DNA of 50,546 bases, from NCBI RefSeq assembly GCF_000526955.1, contig NZ_JAHB01000006.1, forward strand, positions 1-50,546, written 5' to 3'. Shown piece after piece: positions 12,333 through 23,177 of the stretch; position 1 is the first letter of the stretch, and each line of letters opens with the position of its first letter. The position numbers and the translations under genes were made by a program. The notes beneath the pieces were generated by a model. The model worked only from the letters and a program-made list of their open reading frames with translations. It was not told the origin of the DNA and did not search any database. This stretch comes from Mycoplasmopsis cricetuli ATCC 35279. GTDB lineage: Bacteria > Bacillota_I > Bacilli_A > Mycoplasmatales > Metamycoplasmataceae.

Positions 12333-12338
12333 TATGAT
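12333..12338 (+). promoter_or_regulatory. Possible -10 box before nadE
   Basis: TATGAT lies 31 bases before the nadE start and just after the lon terminator. No clear -35 box is seen. Confidence 0.45.
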
Positions 12339-12369
12339 AAAATAAAATCATTTAAATAAAAGGAATAAA

Positions 12370-13161
12370 ATGAGTAAAATAACTTCATATCAAAATGGTA
12401 AAATTTTTTATGATGAACAAATTGCCTGAAAATATATAAAAATAGTTGAAAGATTTTTAAAAAACAAAGCAAAAGCAGCAAAAGCTAAAGGTTTTATTGT
12501 TGGAATAAGTGGAGGTATTGATTCTTCAGTAGTTTATATGCTTGCAAAACGAGTGTTTCCTCAAAACGCTCAAGGAGTTGTAATGCCAATTATAAAAATG
12601 ACTCAAAGTGATTTAAATGATATTACAAAACTTGAACAAGCAAGCAACTCAAAATTTTTAGTTAAAGATTTAACTCAAACATTTAATGCAATTAGTTGTG
12701 AACTTGATATTGATAATTCACTTGCTCTTGCAAATATTAAACCCCGTTTAAGAATGACTACATTGTATGCTTTAGCGCAACAATTAAACTATTTAGTGCT
12801 TGGAACTGATAATGCTGATGAAATTTTTGTTGGATATTTTACTAAATTTGGAGATGGGGGAGCTGATTTGTTACCAATTAGTCAATTTACCAAAGGCGAG
12901 GTTAAATTTATTGCTTCATTGTTAAATGTTCCTCCTGAAATAATTCATAAGAATCCTTCGGCTGGACTTTGAGAAGGACAAACTGATGAACTTGAAATGG
13001 GATTTTCATATCAAGATTTGGATTTTTATTTAAATCATTTAAAAAGTCCTGATGTAATCAAACAAAATTTAGATTCATCAGTGATTGAAAAAATTAATAA
13101 TTTACATTTGAAAACTCAACATAAACGAGATAAAATTTACACACCTAAAAATATCAAATAA
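12370..13161 (+). CDS. nadE: NAD synthetase, ammonia-dependent
   Basis: A 263-residue enzyme that amidates deamido-NAD to NAD with ATP. The PP-loop motif SGGIDSS is at residues 47-53. LVLGTDNADE and a C-terminal LWEGQTDELEMGFSY mark the NadE family. There is no N-terminal glutaminase domain, so it should use free ammonia. AAAGGAAT precedes the ATG. yebC follows after 13 bases. With the nicotinamidase at 4.4 kb it supports a nicotinamide-to-NAD route; the intermediate genes (pncB, nadD) are not in this window. Confidence 0.96.
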
Positions 13162-13174
13162 AAGGAGATAAAAA

Positions 13175-13912
13175 ATGGCCGGACATTCACATTCAGCAAA
13201 CATTGCTCATCGTAAAGGAGCTCAAGATGCAGCAAGAGGAAAGATTTTTCAAAAACTTTCAAAAGAAATATTTGTTGCTGCTTCAAGTGCTGGAGGACCT
13301 GATCCTGAAAAAAATCCAGCTTTAAAGCTAGCAATTACTAAAGCTCGAAGTAAAAATATGCCAAAAGACAACATAGAAAGAGCCATTTCCAAAGCAAAAG
13401 GTGAAAAAAATACAAATACTTTTGTTGAAACTATTTTTAATGCTACAGTTTCAGGGGGAGCAACTTTTATTGTAGTTACTTTATCTGATAACATCAATCG
13501 TGTTAAATCTAACATTCAATCCTATTTTAATAAACAAAATGCGACTTTAGGAAAAACAGGACAAATTCCATTTGCTTTTGATCATAAAGGAATCATTGAA
13601 ATTGTTAAAGATAATATAAATGAAGAAGAATTAATGCTTGTTGCACTTGAAAATGGAGCAGACAACATAGAAAATACTCAAGAAACTTTTGTAATTACTG
13701 TTGATCCTGAGCATTTTAGCACTTTAAAAATTTCTCTTGAAAAACATTTTCAAATTGAAAACTTTATTCAATGCGAAGTAACCTACTTACCAAATATGTA
13801 TGTGGATTATGAAAAAGAAAAAGAACAAAAAATGCTTGATTTTATTGAAAAAATTAAAGAAGATGATGATGTTCAAGATGTATATCACAACATTAATGTT
13901 ACTTTAAAATAA
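13175..13912 (+). CDS. yebC: YebC/PmpR/TACO1-family protein
   Basis: A 245-residue protein of the conserved YebC family, described as a transcriptional regulator and, in more recent work, a translation factor for difficult peptide motifs. The start MAGHSHSANIAHRKGAQDA and the segments SKEIFVAASSAGGPDPEKNP and KNMPKDNIERAISKAKG are diagnostic. Full length. AAAGGAG lies 7 bases upstream of the ATG. The stop codon TAA shares its last A with the ATG of the ZIP transporter gene. Confidence 0.95.
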   Translation: MAGHSHSANIAHRKGAQDAARGKIFQKLSKEIFVAASSAGGPDPEKNPALKLAITKARSKNMPKDNIERAISKAKGEKNTNTFVETIFNATVSGGATFIVVTLSDNINRVKSNIQSYFNKQNATLGKTGQIPFAFDHKGIIEIVKDNINEEELMLVALENGADNIENTQETFVITVDPEHFSTLKISLEKHFQIENFIQCEVTYLPNMYVDYEKEKEQKMLDFIEKIKEDDDVQDVYHNINVTLK

Positions 13913-14946
13913 TGATTAATTTTGTCAAAAATATTTATCAAGATATGCTTTTATGGATTAATCCATATTTTGCTCAGTTTTTGATAGTTTTTATTTTTCT
14001 TGCTTTCTTGCTTTTTGTTCCAGTTGTTATTTCAATTATTTTTCCTTTGATTAAAAAGAAAATTGAAAAACATTCAAAAGTTTATTTATATGCTTTTACT
14101 ACAGGTTTTTTCTTAATAATGTCTACTTTTGGATTTATGAGAGAAGCTCTTGAAACATCTTCAGTTTATGCTGCTGCTTATGTACCAATTGATAGTGAAA
14201 ATTTTAAAAATTATATTTATGCTTACAATATTTTACTTGTTGGAGGTGGAGTCTTTTTTGGTCTTTTATCAGCATTTTTAATTAAATATATTATTTCATA
14301 TCGAATTAATAAAAAACTTCGCAGCAATAAACACACACAAGTTTTTGTACATGAACACAATGATGAAAATGGTGATTTTCATGTGCATAAACATCCAGAT
14401 TATATTTTTAATTCTGAAGATAGTTCAAATATAATAAAAGAAACTTTAACAACTAAAGTTGAATCTAAATTAAAGATAATTGCTTTAATTTTACTTTTAA
14501 CTCATCGAGTTCCAGAAGGTCTTTTACTTGGATACAACATTAATTTGCTTATTAATGGACAACCAACATCACTATCATATGCATTTATTGTTAGTTTGGT
14601 ACTACATTTAATTCCTGAAGAGATAATCTTTTATTTTCGTTTACGTGAAAGCGGTTTTTCAAAACAAAATTCATTTTTTATTTCTCTTTTAGGGCTTTTT
14701 TTCTTTTTACCATTTATGTTAATTGGAAATTATGCAGGTAAAGTTGTTGCTGATATATGAGAATTAAGAGCATTTATTTTTGCTTTTATTGGAGGAATTT
14801 TTTTATTTACATCATTAGTTGAATTTTTTCCTGAATTTTATCATTATCATATGAATAAAAATCAGTGATTTTATGTTCTTTTATTTTTATTTATTGGAGT
14901 CATTTTTGCAGTTATAATTTTATCAATTCATACTCATAAAAAATAG
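13912..14946 (+). CDS. ZIP-family metal transporter
   Basis: A 344-residue membrane protein with about eight hydrophobic segments. Two helices carry the ZIP binuclear-site pattern: THRVPEGLLLGYN near residue 198 and HLIPEEIIFYF near 227 (ZIP motif HxxPEG; the second has Glu for Gly). Between the third and fourth helices is a His-rich cytosolic loop with HEHNDENGDFHVHKHPD, typical of zinc or iron ZIP transporters. It should move divalent metal into the cytosol. It overlaps yebC by one base and so is translationally coupled, ending the nadE unit. The metal cannot be assigned from sequence. Confidence 0.85.
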
Positions 14947-15023
14947 TTTTAAACTCATAAAAATAGCTTAAAAAAACTTAATTAAATTGTAAATTTATTC
15001 TTCAAATAATAAGTAAAATAGTT

Positions 15024-15029
15024 TATAAT
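15024..15029 (+). promoter_or_regulatory. -10 box before the 15.1 kb lipoprotein gene
   Basis: A perfect TATAAT lies 67 bases before the ATG. No good -35 is visible. A strong ribosome site (AAAGGAGA) precedes the start. Confidence 0.55.
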
Positions 15030-15096
15030 TTTAAGCATAATATGTAAAAAAATATTATTACACAAAAAATATCAAATATAAAGGAGATTTTCCATA

Positions 15097-17502
15097 ATGA
15101 AATTTAATAAAAAATTCTTTTTAGCTCCACTTATTTTGAGTTCAGTATCTTTTATTGCTGCAAGTTGTGGTACTAAACATGATGAAACTCAAAAAAATGA
15201 TTCTCAAAGATCAACAAATGTTCAGGCTACAACAAATTATAATGAAGAAAAATTAACAGATACTTCTAAGACAGTGGTTCAAGCAACAAAAGAAAACACC
15301 CAAAATCAAGAAAATTTAATTAATAATGATCAAAATTTAGATAAAAATATTTTAGAAAGTGAACAACCTAAAAAACTTTTAGACGATAGCGTTGCTTCTT
15401 TTGAAGTTTTAAATGATGAACAAAAAAATAATGTTAAAAGATTTAATACCTTAGTTGAACAAAAGGGACCTATCTATCCTATTGTTTTAAAAGTGCTAGA
15501 ACCATTAAGAAATTTTCTTTCAAATATAACCCCTGAAGAAGAATTTTCAAAAAATATTGCAACTATTGTTAAGTTTCTTCGTTATTTAAACCTTCAAAAA
15601 AAATTGGAAATTCAGCAATTAGAAGAATATAAACATAGTGAAATTATTACTTTTTTAGAATATGAAAAAGAATTTAATAATGCATTAAAAAAATTAACCA
15701 ATTTAAATGAATTTGATAATCCTAATACTTCACCATTTTTAACTAATAAATTAAATTCAATTGAAGAATTTGTAACTATTAGTAAAAACCAAAATACTAA
15801 TAATTATTGAAATGAAATTAAAAAATCAATTGGAAATAATTCAAATCATGTTAGCATTTATGAAATTGTATATTATCTATTTGTAGAAACACAATATCAG
15901 TTAAATAAAAATGAAGAACTTAAATCATTGTTAGATATTATTTTATATGTTGTTTATAATGAATTTAAAAAACAAAATGCTTTAAGTAACTTAAATAATG
16001 ATCAAAAAGAGTGATTGGCAAATAACAAAGATTATATTGATTCAGTTCAAAAAGATCCAAATGCTGAAGAAAAAATAAAAATTTTCCAAAATTTAATTGA
16101 TAATGTTCAAAATGATAAAAATTTCAAAATAAATACATATTCTAAAGATCAACAACAAAAAGATTTTGAAAAAGTTAAAGAATTTTATAAATATTTAGGA
16201 GAAAAGAAAGAAATTTTTGCTCTTAAAAAAGATGAAAATGGTAATTTTGTTAACCTTGAAAGTGAAAAATTTGGAACAAAATTACAAGAAGAAAAAACAA
16301 AATTAGATGAATATGTTAAAGCTATTGAAAATATTTATAATTTAAATATTGAATATAATATTAATAGATTAAAAAATCAAATTAAGGAAAATAATTTAGT
16401 CTCAGCCACAACATCAACAAATGGTTCTGAAACTCTACTTGAAAAATTAGTTAAATTTGCAAAAGAAAAAGTTGAAAAATACAAAATGTATAGATTTAAT
16501 AATTTATTTTCAAATGTAAATATTCCAGCTCTTATTGAACAAAAAGAAAAATTAGATGTTTATTTTGATCAATTAAACACAGTTGCCTATGAAGAAAGTT
16601 TAGATGAAGAGTTTCAATTATTTAAAACTGTTTCTGAATATGCATACTATAGCAATAAGGAAAATGGAACTAAAACTTCAAATAAAGATAAATTGAGAAA
16701 ATATTTCATTATTACCAACTTAATAAGATTTGATGAGATTTTTAATAAGTATGAAGATATTTTTAAAAAATATTTTGATAAAATGGAAGAGGCTGCTCGT
16801 AGTTTAACAACATGACTTGGTGATAAAGATGGAGAAAAAACAAGTCAAAAGTTAAAACAAGAATACGGTAAATATTTTGTTGTTGATAATTTTGATAATG
16901 AAAAATTAGAAAATTCACTAAAAGATATCAGAGATCTTTATTCAAACTCACAAAAATTATTTAATCAATTACAAAAAGTAAAAGATAATAATACAGCAAA
17001 AGAGTTCTTAGAAAATTTTGAAAATATGGACACTGGTTACAAAGTTTCTAAGAAAAAATATGATGAAGCTCTTTTATTACTTCAAAATGCTGAGCAAAAT
17101 ATGAGAAAACAAATTATCATCAATAATGCTCAACAATTCAAAAAAGAAAGTGAAGAATTTATTAATTTAGTTGAGGAAAATATCATAAATGATAAAATAA
17201 AGCCTGAATTTCTCAAACAAATAAGAGAACAACAATATCATATGCTTGCATTAAATAAACTTGATGTGAATAATGAAGACAAAGATAGAAAAGAACAAGA
17301 CGTTCTTGCTAGTGCATGAATTAATATTGTTGATCCACAAGTATTAACTCCACTTCAACCTTTAGGACATGATTTAATTATTACTTTAAAAACTCCTATT
17401 GATAGAATTTGATTCTATTCTGTTTCAATTAAAGAATATTGAGATACTTTATTTAAAGAATTTAAAGAATTAATTCTTTCAGAAACTGATTCTCAAAAAT
17501 AA
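15097..17502 (+). CDS. Large surface lipoprotein, unknown function
   Basis: An 801-residue predicted lipoprotein. The signal peptide MKFNKKFFLAPLILSSVSF is followed by the lipobox IAASC, with the lipidated Cys at residue 24. The mature protein starts with a low-complexity Thr/Asn/Gln/Lys linker (25-75). After that it is highly charged and mostly helical, with long Lys/Glu/Asn/Leu stretches likely to form coiled coils (around 310-420 and 560-720). No enzyme motif is recognised. Four or more TGA codons encode Trp. It should be anchored on the outer face of the membrane; adhesion or host interaction is a guess. A 13-bp stem terminator follows. Confidence 0.85.
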
Positions 17503-17504
17503 TT

Positions 17505-17540
17505 AAAAATAGCTTCACTTAAAAAGTTGAAGCTATTTTT
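17505..17540 (+). terminator. Stem-loop terminator after the lipoprotein gene
   Basis: A perfect 13-bp stem pairs AAAAATAGCTTCA (17505-17517) with TGAAGCTATTTTT (17528-17540). It separates two large surface-protein genes. Confidence 0.9.
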
Positions 17541-17573
17541 AATAAATTTATTTAAATATATAGGTTAAAAAAT

Positions 17574-20500
17574 ATGAAATTTAATAAAAAAATATTAATT
17601 ATTGGAACAAGTGGGTTAATTTTAACTTTAACAGGAATTGTAACTGGAACTGTATTAGGAATAAAATCTAATAATAATAATAATAATAATAATAATCCTA
17701 TAAAAGACACAGCAAAAAAAATAAATATTTCACAGTTAAATGAACAATTAGAAATTTCGGTTCATGTTGAGGATTTGACTTACTATAACATAGATAATTC
17801 ATATCAATTGATTTATAAAAATTTAAAAACACAAAATCAAAATCAAAATAAAAAAATTAACTTAACTATTAAAAATAATTTTTTGATTTTTAAAATCCCA
17901 TTAACTAATTTTGAAAATGGAAACTATCAACTAATTGAAATTAAAGACACACAAAATAAAATTATTTTAAATTTAAAAAATGAAAGTTTTTCTATCTCAA
18001 AAAAACCAAATAGTCAACCAAAGCACCCTAATAATAATATAGAAATACCTAATAAAAATGAATCAAATGATTCAACAAATACAACTAAAACATCAAGTTC
18101 AGAAAAAAATATTGAGGAAACAAAGCCTAACACTAATGAATCTACATTAGATATATTTAAAAATAAAACACCTAATTTTAAATTAAAATCTTTTAATTTA
18201 TCAAAAATAGAATTTAACAATCAAAAAAATAAAAATATTGTAACCTTTATTTTAAAATTAGAATCTTTAAAAAATATAGATTTAAAAAAAATAGAAAAGC
18301 AAATCCTTGAACTAAAATACCATTCAAATAATGACACTAAAGATACTGTTATAACTTATGAAATTTCCATGAATAATTTAAATGAAATTAATATTGTTAT
18401 AGAAAATTTAAATTTAAATACTCAATATTTAATTGAGTATTTAAAAATAGGAAATCAGATTTTAAATTTATCTAATGAACAAAAACAATTTAAAACCTTA
18501 GAACCTGAAACTAAAAAGCCTGATGATTTTGAAATTTCAGACATTCAATTTGATAGTATAACTGATAGTACTGCAAAAGTAAAATTTATTTTTAATAAAT
18601 ATAATTTAGGTAATAGTAACTATAAAAAATTTATTTTAAAATATTCACAAGATATTAATAGTAATAATGAAAATGAAAAAATTTTATCAGTTGAAGAATT
18701 AAATTATCAAGAAGGTCAAAAATTTGTTGAATTTAATCTTTCTAATTTAAAATTTTTAAAAAAATATACATTAAAAGAACTTAATTTAAATGGTGTTGCA
18801 ATTTCTCCTGATAAGTTTTTATTGCCTAAAAATGACAACTTATCTAATTTTGATGATACTTATAGTGGTCAAAATAATTCAAATAAAAAATCAAAAGTTT
18901 CTTTTGAAACTAAAAAATATGCGGGAAAAATTTCATATTCTTCACTAGATCAGGAAGATTTAATTGTTGAAGAAAATAGTGAAGATAAATCTATTAACAA
19001 AAGTTTTAAAATGAAATTAAATAATTTAAAAGGTCTTTTTAATTATTTTACAAACCCTGGTGACTATAGAATAGCAGCTATGCTTAGTGAAAATAACAAG
19101 TTTTTTTATATAGAATTTGATTCAGATAAAAAAGAAAATTTTACCAATAATTTAAAAACACCTCCAATTATCCAATCAGACAATACAATTGAAGAAGAAG
19201 AAGAAATACAAAAATTCTTTCTAAGCGAAGGTAAGAAATATAAAATAGAAAAATTATTTATAATTCCTGATGAAGAATACATTCCATCAGATCTTTATGA
19301 AGATGAAGAATTAATTGATAAATATGCCATTGAAATATTACCTTCTTCAAAAAACAAAGAAAATTTTATTGATACAACAATACCATCAGTTAAATATAAA
19401 AATGTTAATTTAACACTACAAAATAATTCAATAAAAGCACAAATAACAATTGATAATTCATTAGTACCTAATAGTCAAATAAATTATATTAAAGCAATTT
19501 TTTTATCTTCAAATGGTGGAAAATGAACAAAAGAAATAAAAACTAAAATTAATAATATATGAAGCACAACAATTGAAAATATTCCTTCAAATGATACCAT
19601 TAGTTTAAGTAAGGTTTTTATTAAGAGTAATGAAAAAAATGAACAAATTTTTATTGATAAAAATAATACAGGAAATATTTCAATTGAAACTCCAGCAAAA
19701 GAAAACATTAAATCAGAAATTCAATCATTTACAATTGAACAGGGAAATTATCCTGAATATTTAATAAAAATAAAATTATCAAACATAGATAAATTAGATT
19801 ATTTTAATTACTTAAAACCAAGTCTTTTTCTAAAACAATTAAATGAAAATAAAATTATTAATACTCAATTATTTGAAAAAGAAAATGACAACACATTAGT
19901 GTTTAAAGCAAATCTTCAAGAAAATACAAATTATTTAATTGATAGTTTAATTTTTTCAAAAAATTATAAATTTACATCAGCAATTGTAGTTTCTACTCCT
20001 TCCGATAATAAAACAAATTATACAACCGATGAATTAGAAAATTTATTAAAATCAATTGAAAAAATTAAGTTAAATAAAAAATGATTTGCTTCAGGAGTTG
20101 TTAAAAAAATAAAAAATGGTTTAGAGCTATTTTACAATAGTAATCTAGGAGAAACTCTTTCAAAAGAAATTTGAAATAAAAATATTTCAATTGAAGATAT
20201 AAAATATTCTGATATAAATGATTTAAATGGAAGTTTAAATATTAGTTTTAAATTAAAAAGTGGTAATAATTTTAGTTCTATTAAAACTGTTTCAGTTGAA
20301 AATTTATTCTCAAAAAATTGATTTAACAATAAAACTAATTTACAACGTATTGAAGAATTTGCTAATTTAATTAAATTAAAACAAAGTTCAAATCCAGAAA
20401 AAAGTTATCAAACTGATGAGTTTGACCAAGCTTTTGAAACAATTTTAGTTGAAAATAACTTAGATACTGCTTTTGGATCTGCTAATAAATATATTGATAT

Positions 20501-21194
20501 ACAAAATCAGACTTTAAATAATTTTCTTGATATTGATGAAAGCCTAACAAGTTTTGACAGTTCAAAAATAAGCATATACTTTGCAAAATATCTAGATGTT
20601 TCTAACTTTTTTGGTCAACAAAGTACTTTGTATTTCCCACTTTTAGGAGCTGCTCGCTATAAACTAGTTATTAACTTTAAAGATTCCAATAATAGTTTTG
20701 AAATTAATAATCTTTTTGTATTAGGATTTAATTACAACAAAAATTTATCTTTAAACAAAAATATTTATTACACATTAAATGAATTTATTGCTAAGAAAAC
20801 TCATCCAAATAATTCTAATTGACAAAATATTAATAAATTTATTGGATTAAAAGAAAACTTAAACAGAAATGTAGATGAAATTATTGAACAAGTTAATTTA
20901 AATCAAGAAAATAAATATAATGAACTTGGTAAGTATATTTATTTAAATAGTTTTTTAAAAAGAATTATAGAAAATCAAAAACAAGAAAAATTTAATCCAC
21001 CAATTAGCGCAAATAGTTTTGATCCCTTTGAATTTGAGGTTATTGATATTCAAAAACAAATTCTTGGAGAAAATAACTTTTTAATTGTTAAGTTAGCTAT
21101 GAAAACTAAATTTGCACTTACTCAAAGTAGTGAAATTTATCAAACCAATATTGGAGATGGCTTACTAGAATTTAGAATTTTAATTAATAATTAA
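17574..21194 (+). CDS. Large anchored surface protein with repeated DUF1410-like domains
   Basis: A 1206-residue protein. The N-terminus MKFNKKILIIGTSGLILTLT has a hydrophobic helix (to about residue 30) but no lipobox cysteine, so it is probably a signal anchor. A run of nine Asn (residues 33-41, encoded by (AAT)9) and a Ser/Thr/Asn/Pro-rich linker (about 145-195) follow. Several related beta-rich units come next, each with a pattern like NLxxLKKYTLKELNLNG and the variants VIENLNLNTQYLIEYLKIG and FKANLQENTNYLIDSLIF. This resembles the DUF1410 repeat of mycoplasma surface proteins. The C-terminal part (about 840-1206) is non-repetitive. No enzymatic motif is seen. It starts 33 bases after a terminator with no obvious ribosome site. 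Confidence 0.85.
17670..17696 (+). repeat. (AAT)9 trinucleotide repeat inside a surface-protein gene
   Basis: Nine consecutive AAT codons encode Asn33-Asn41 just outside the predicted membrane anchor. Slippage in units of three would change linker length without breaking the frame. Confidence 0.9.
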
Positions 21195-21198
21195 ATTT

Positions 21199-21239
21199 AA
21201 AAATCAAGTAATTTTTATTATGAATTTACTTGATTTTTT
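21199..21239 (+). terminator. Stem-loop terminator after the large surface protein
   Basis: AAAAATCAAGTAA (21199-21211) pairs with TTACTTGATTTTT (21226-21238), followed by further T. The 5' A run makes it usable in both directions. Confidence 0.88.
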
Positions 21240-21339
21240 ATTAACTTAATATAAAATTTTTTTTTAATAAAGAATGTATTTGTTTAAAAAATTTATAAAA
21301 CAAATGAATAAATGAATAATCAACCTATTTTACAGAATA

Positions 21340-21360
21340 TAATAATAATAATAATAATAA
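21340..21360 (+). repeat. (TAA)7 microsatellite upstream of the kinase gene
   Basis: Seven TAA units lie about 75 bases before the ATG at 21436, upstream of a candidate -10 box. Trinucleotide repeats upstream of promoters can modulate expression in mycoplasmas (GAA repeats in M. gallisepticum are the known case); a role here is inference. Confidence 0.85.
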
Positions 21361-21396
21361 TTTTTATTAAAAAATAGTTTCTTTTATTTATAAAGA

Positions 21397-21402
21397 TATA
21401 AA
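21397..21402 (+). promoter_or_regulatory. Candidate -10 box for the kinase-nuclease pair
   Basis: TATAAA lies 33 bases before the ATG at 21436, between the (TAA)7 tract and the AAAGGGG ribosome site. No convincing -35 box is seen. Confidence 0.4.
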
Positions 21403-21435
21403 ATTAAAAAAATTAAATTTATAAAGGGGATAATA

Positions 21436-22092
21436 ATGAAACAAATAAAAACTAAACACTCAATTATGTTAATCAATGGAAAACGAAGAAGTGGAAAAGG
21501 ATTGCTTTCAAAAGCTATTTATGAACTAGCTCAACAAAAAGACTACAAGGATAACATTTATGTTTTATCATTTGCTGAACCAATTAAACAAATTACTGAG
21601 CCTATTTTAAATGAATTAAAGTGAGATGGTAATGATAAAGAAATTGTACGTCCACTTTGAATTGCTATGGGAGAAGTTGGGAGAAATATTGATCATAATA
21701 TTTGATGTTCAAGAGTTCTTGATCGTATTAAATTTTTAATTAAAAAAGCTAAAGATGAAGGAAAAAATTCACTTTTTTTAATTGATGATCTACGTTTTCC
21801 AAATGAACTTGATTATTTTAAGGGTTCTCTTAAATCTTTAAAAGAAATTGTTGGAGAAAATAATGATGTTCAAATTAATGCCATTCGAATTCAAAAGTTT
21901 TTTGATGCAGAAAAATTTGTTGTTGGAGTTGATGATAATTCAACTGAAACTAGTTTTGATAAATTAGTTAATATTTGCTTTGATCATATTGTTCCTGAAA
22001 ATATTTTAATTGATCAAAATTGAGTGGCAAATTTTGAAAAAGTTAATATGTATGCAAAAATTATTTATGATAATTTTTTAGGAAAAAATTAA
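21436..22092 (+). CDS. Deoxynucleoside monophosphate kinase-like P-loop protein
   Basis: A 218-residue P-loop protein. The nucleotide loop NGKRRSGKGLLSK is at about residues 15-27. VLSFAEPIKQI, WIAMGEVGRNIDHNIWCSR and LFLIDDLRFPNELDYF follow. These three segments match the layout of the phage T4 gp1-type dNMP kinases (FAxPIK, LGTxxGR, DxRFPNE). It would phosphorylate deoxynucleoside monophosphates. A good ribosome site (AAAGGGG) precedes the ATG. Its stop lies 3 bases before a nuclease gene, which suggests a coupled pair that may recover nucleotides from DNA. Viral ancestry is possible, but base composition and TGA use match the rest of the window. Confidence 0.7.
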
Positions 22093-22095
22093 TTT

Positions 22096-22926
22096 ATGGC
22101 AACTCGTAAATTTTACAACAATGTTGATTATTTTATTGATGAAACAAATAAAACTATCAAACTAGCTCCTGAATTTCATAAAAAACTTTTAACATTTAAT
22201 AAATTTCATGGATTTAAAAAAATCGGAGGAAGTACTGTTGGTGATGTTTTATTAGCAGGTCCATTTAAATCTCAATTTGCTGCTTTTTGTCATATTGCGA
22301 GAATTAAGTTGCCAGTTCTTTCAAAAAAATATGTTCATGCAGGAGAAGTTCTTGAACCAAAAGTATTTGATGCTTTTAGAAAAGCTTTTCCTAATTTGGA
22401 AATTCAAAATTATATTGCTAAAGATTATAATTATAATTTTTTTGAAGGTAAAGATGATGTTTTAACTGGTGTTCCTGATGGTTTTATCCCCAAATTAAAT
22501 TGTGTTATTGAAGTTAAAACTGCAGGAGAAACAAAGCTACCAAAATGGCTTAAGGAGGTTGATCCTTCATATCGTAAACAAGCACAACTTTATTCATATT
22601 TAATGAATGCCAAATCATATAAAATAGTTGCATTATTTTTAAAAGATGAAGAAGGTGATTATTTAGATCCTGAACATTTAAATATTAACAAACGTATTAT
22701 TCGAGCTTTTGATTTTCCAGTTAATTATCAGGAAGCAAAAGATGATATTCAAAAAGTAAAAAACTGATATTATAAGTACACTAAAAGTGGAATTTCACCT
22801 AAATATAATTTATCAATTGATGGAGATCAAATTCAATATTTAAAGTGCTCAAATGAACAAGAATGAATTGAACTTTTAAACACTTGAATTAAATCTGGAA
22901 AAGCAGATCCTGATACTACACCATAA
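22096..22926 (+). CDS. Putative PD-(D/E)XK nuclease, MAGa7180-like
   Basis: A 276-residue protein with the layout of YqaJ/lambda-exonuclease-type nucleases. HAGEVLEPKVFDAF near residue 79 carries the first acidic residue. GVPDGF near 130 gives the Asp, and CVIEVKTAG near 136 gives the ExK pair. RKQAQLYSYLMNAKS near 160 carries the conserved Gln/Tyr helix that follows the active site. It resembles the family named MAGa7180 in mycoplasmas (recalled, not searched). The ATG is 3 bases after the kinase-like gene. The role may be DNA end processing or nucleic acid degradation for nucleotide scavenging; no partner recombinase is nearby. Confidence 0.75.
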
Positions 22927-22934
22927 AATATATT

Positions 22935-22968
22935 AAACATAAGTTTAGAAACTTATGTTTTTTATTTT
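22935..22968 (+). terminator. Stem-loop terminator after the nuclease gene
   Basis: AAACATAAGTTT (22935-22946) pairs perfectly with AAACTTATGTTT (22949-22960), followed by TTTATTTTT. Confidence 0.9.
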
Positions 22969-23127
22969 TCATTTTTTTAAAAATAAAAAAGTATTTAAGT
23001 GTGTTTAAAATATATGGAAAAATACCAACCATTTTTTTATTAAAAATGATTTATAGTTTAAAATTATGAAGTTAATAAAATTTAAGATAATAAAATAAAG
23101 TAAAAATAAAGTTTTATTAATTTATTT

Positions 23128-23144
23128 AAAAAAAAAAAAAAAAA
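23128..23144 (+). repeat. A17 tract upstream of the solute-binding lipoprotein
   Basis: Seventeen consecutive A lie just before a GAGGAG ribosome-site-like motif and 33 bases before the lipoprotein ATG. Variable poly(A) tracts near surface lipoprotein promoters are known in M. hyorhinis (Vlp). Whether this one varies cannot be seen from a single sequence. Confidence 0.88.
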
Positions 23145-23177
23145 GAGGAGAAAAATATTACATTTTAATATTTAAAT

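Noticed and set aside
13249-13515. Minus-strand open frame of 88 codons inside yebC
   Set aside because: It is antisense to a highly conserved protein and has no start signal or recognisable content.
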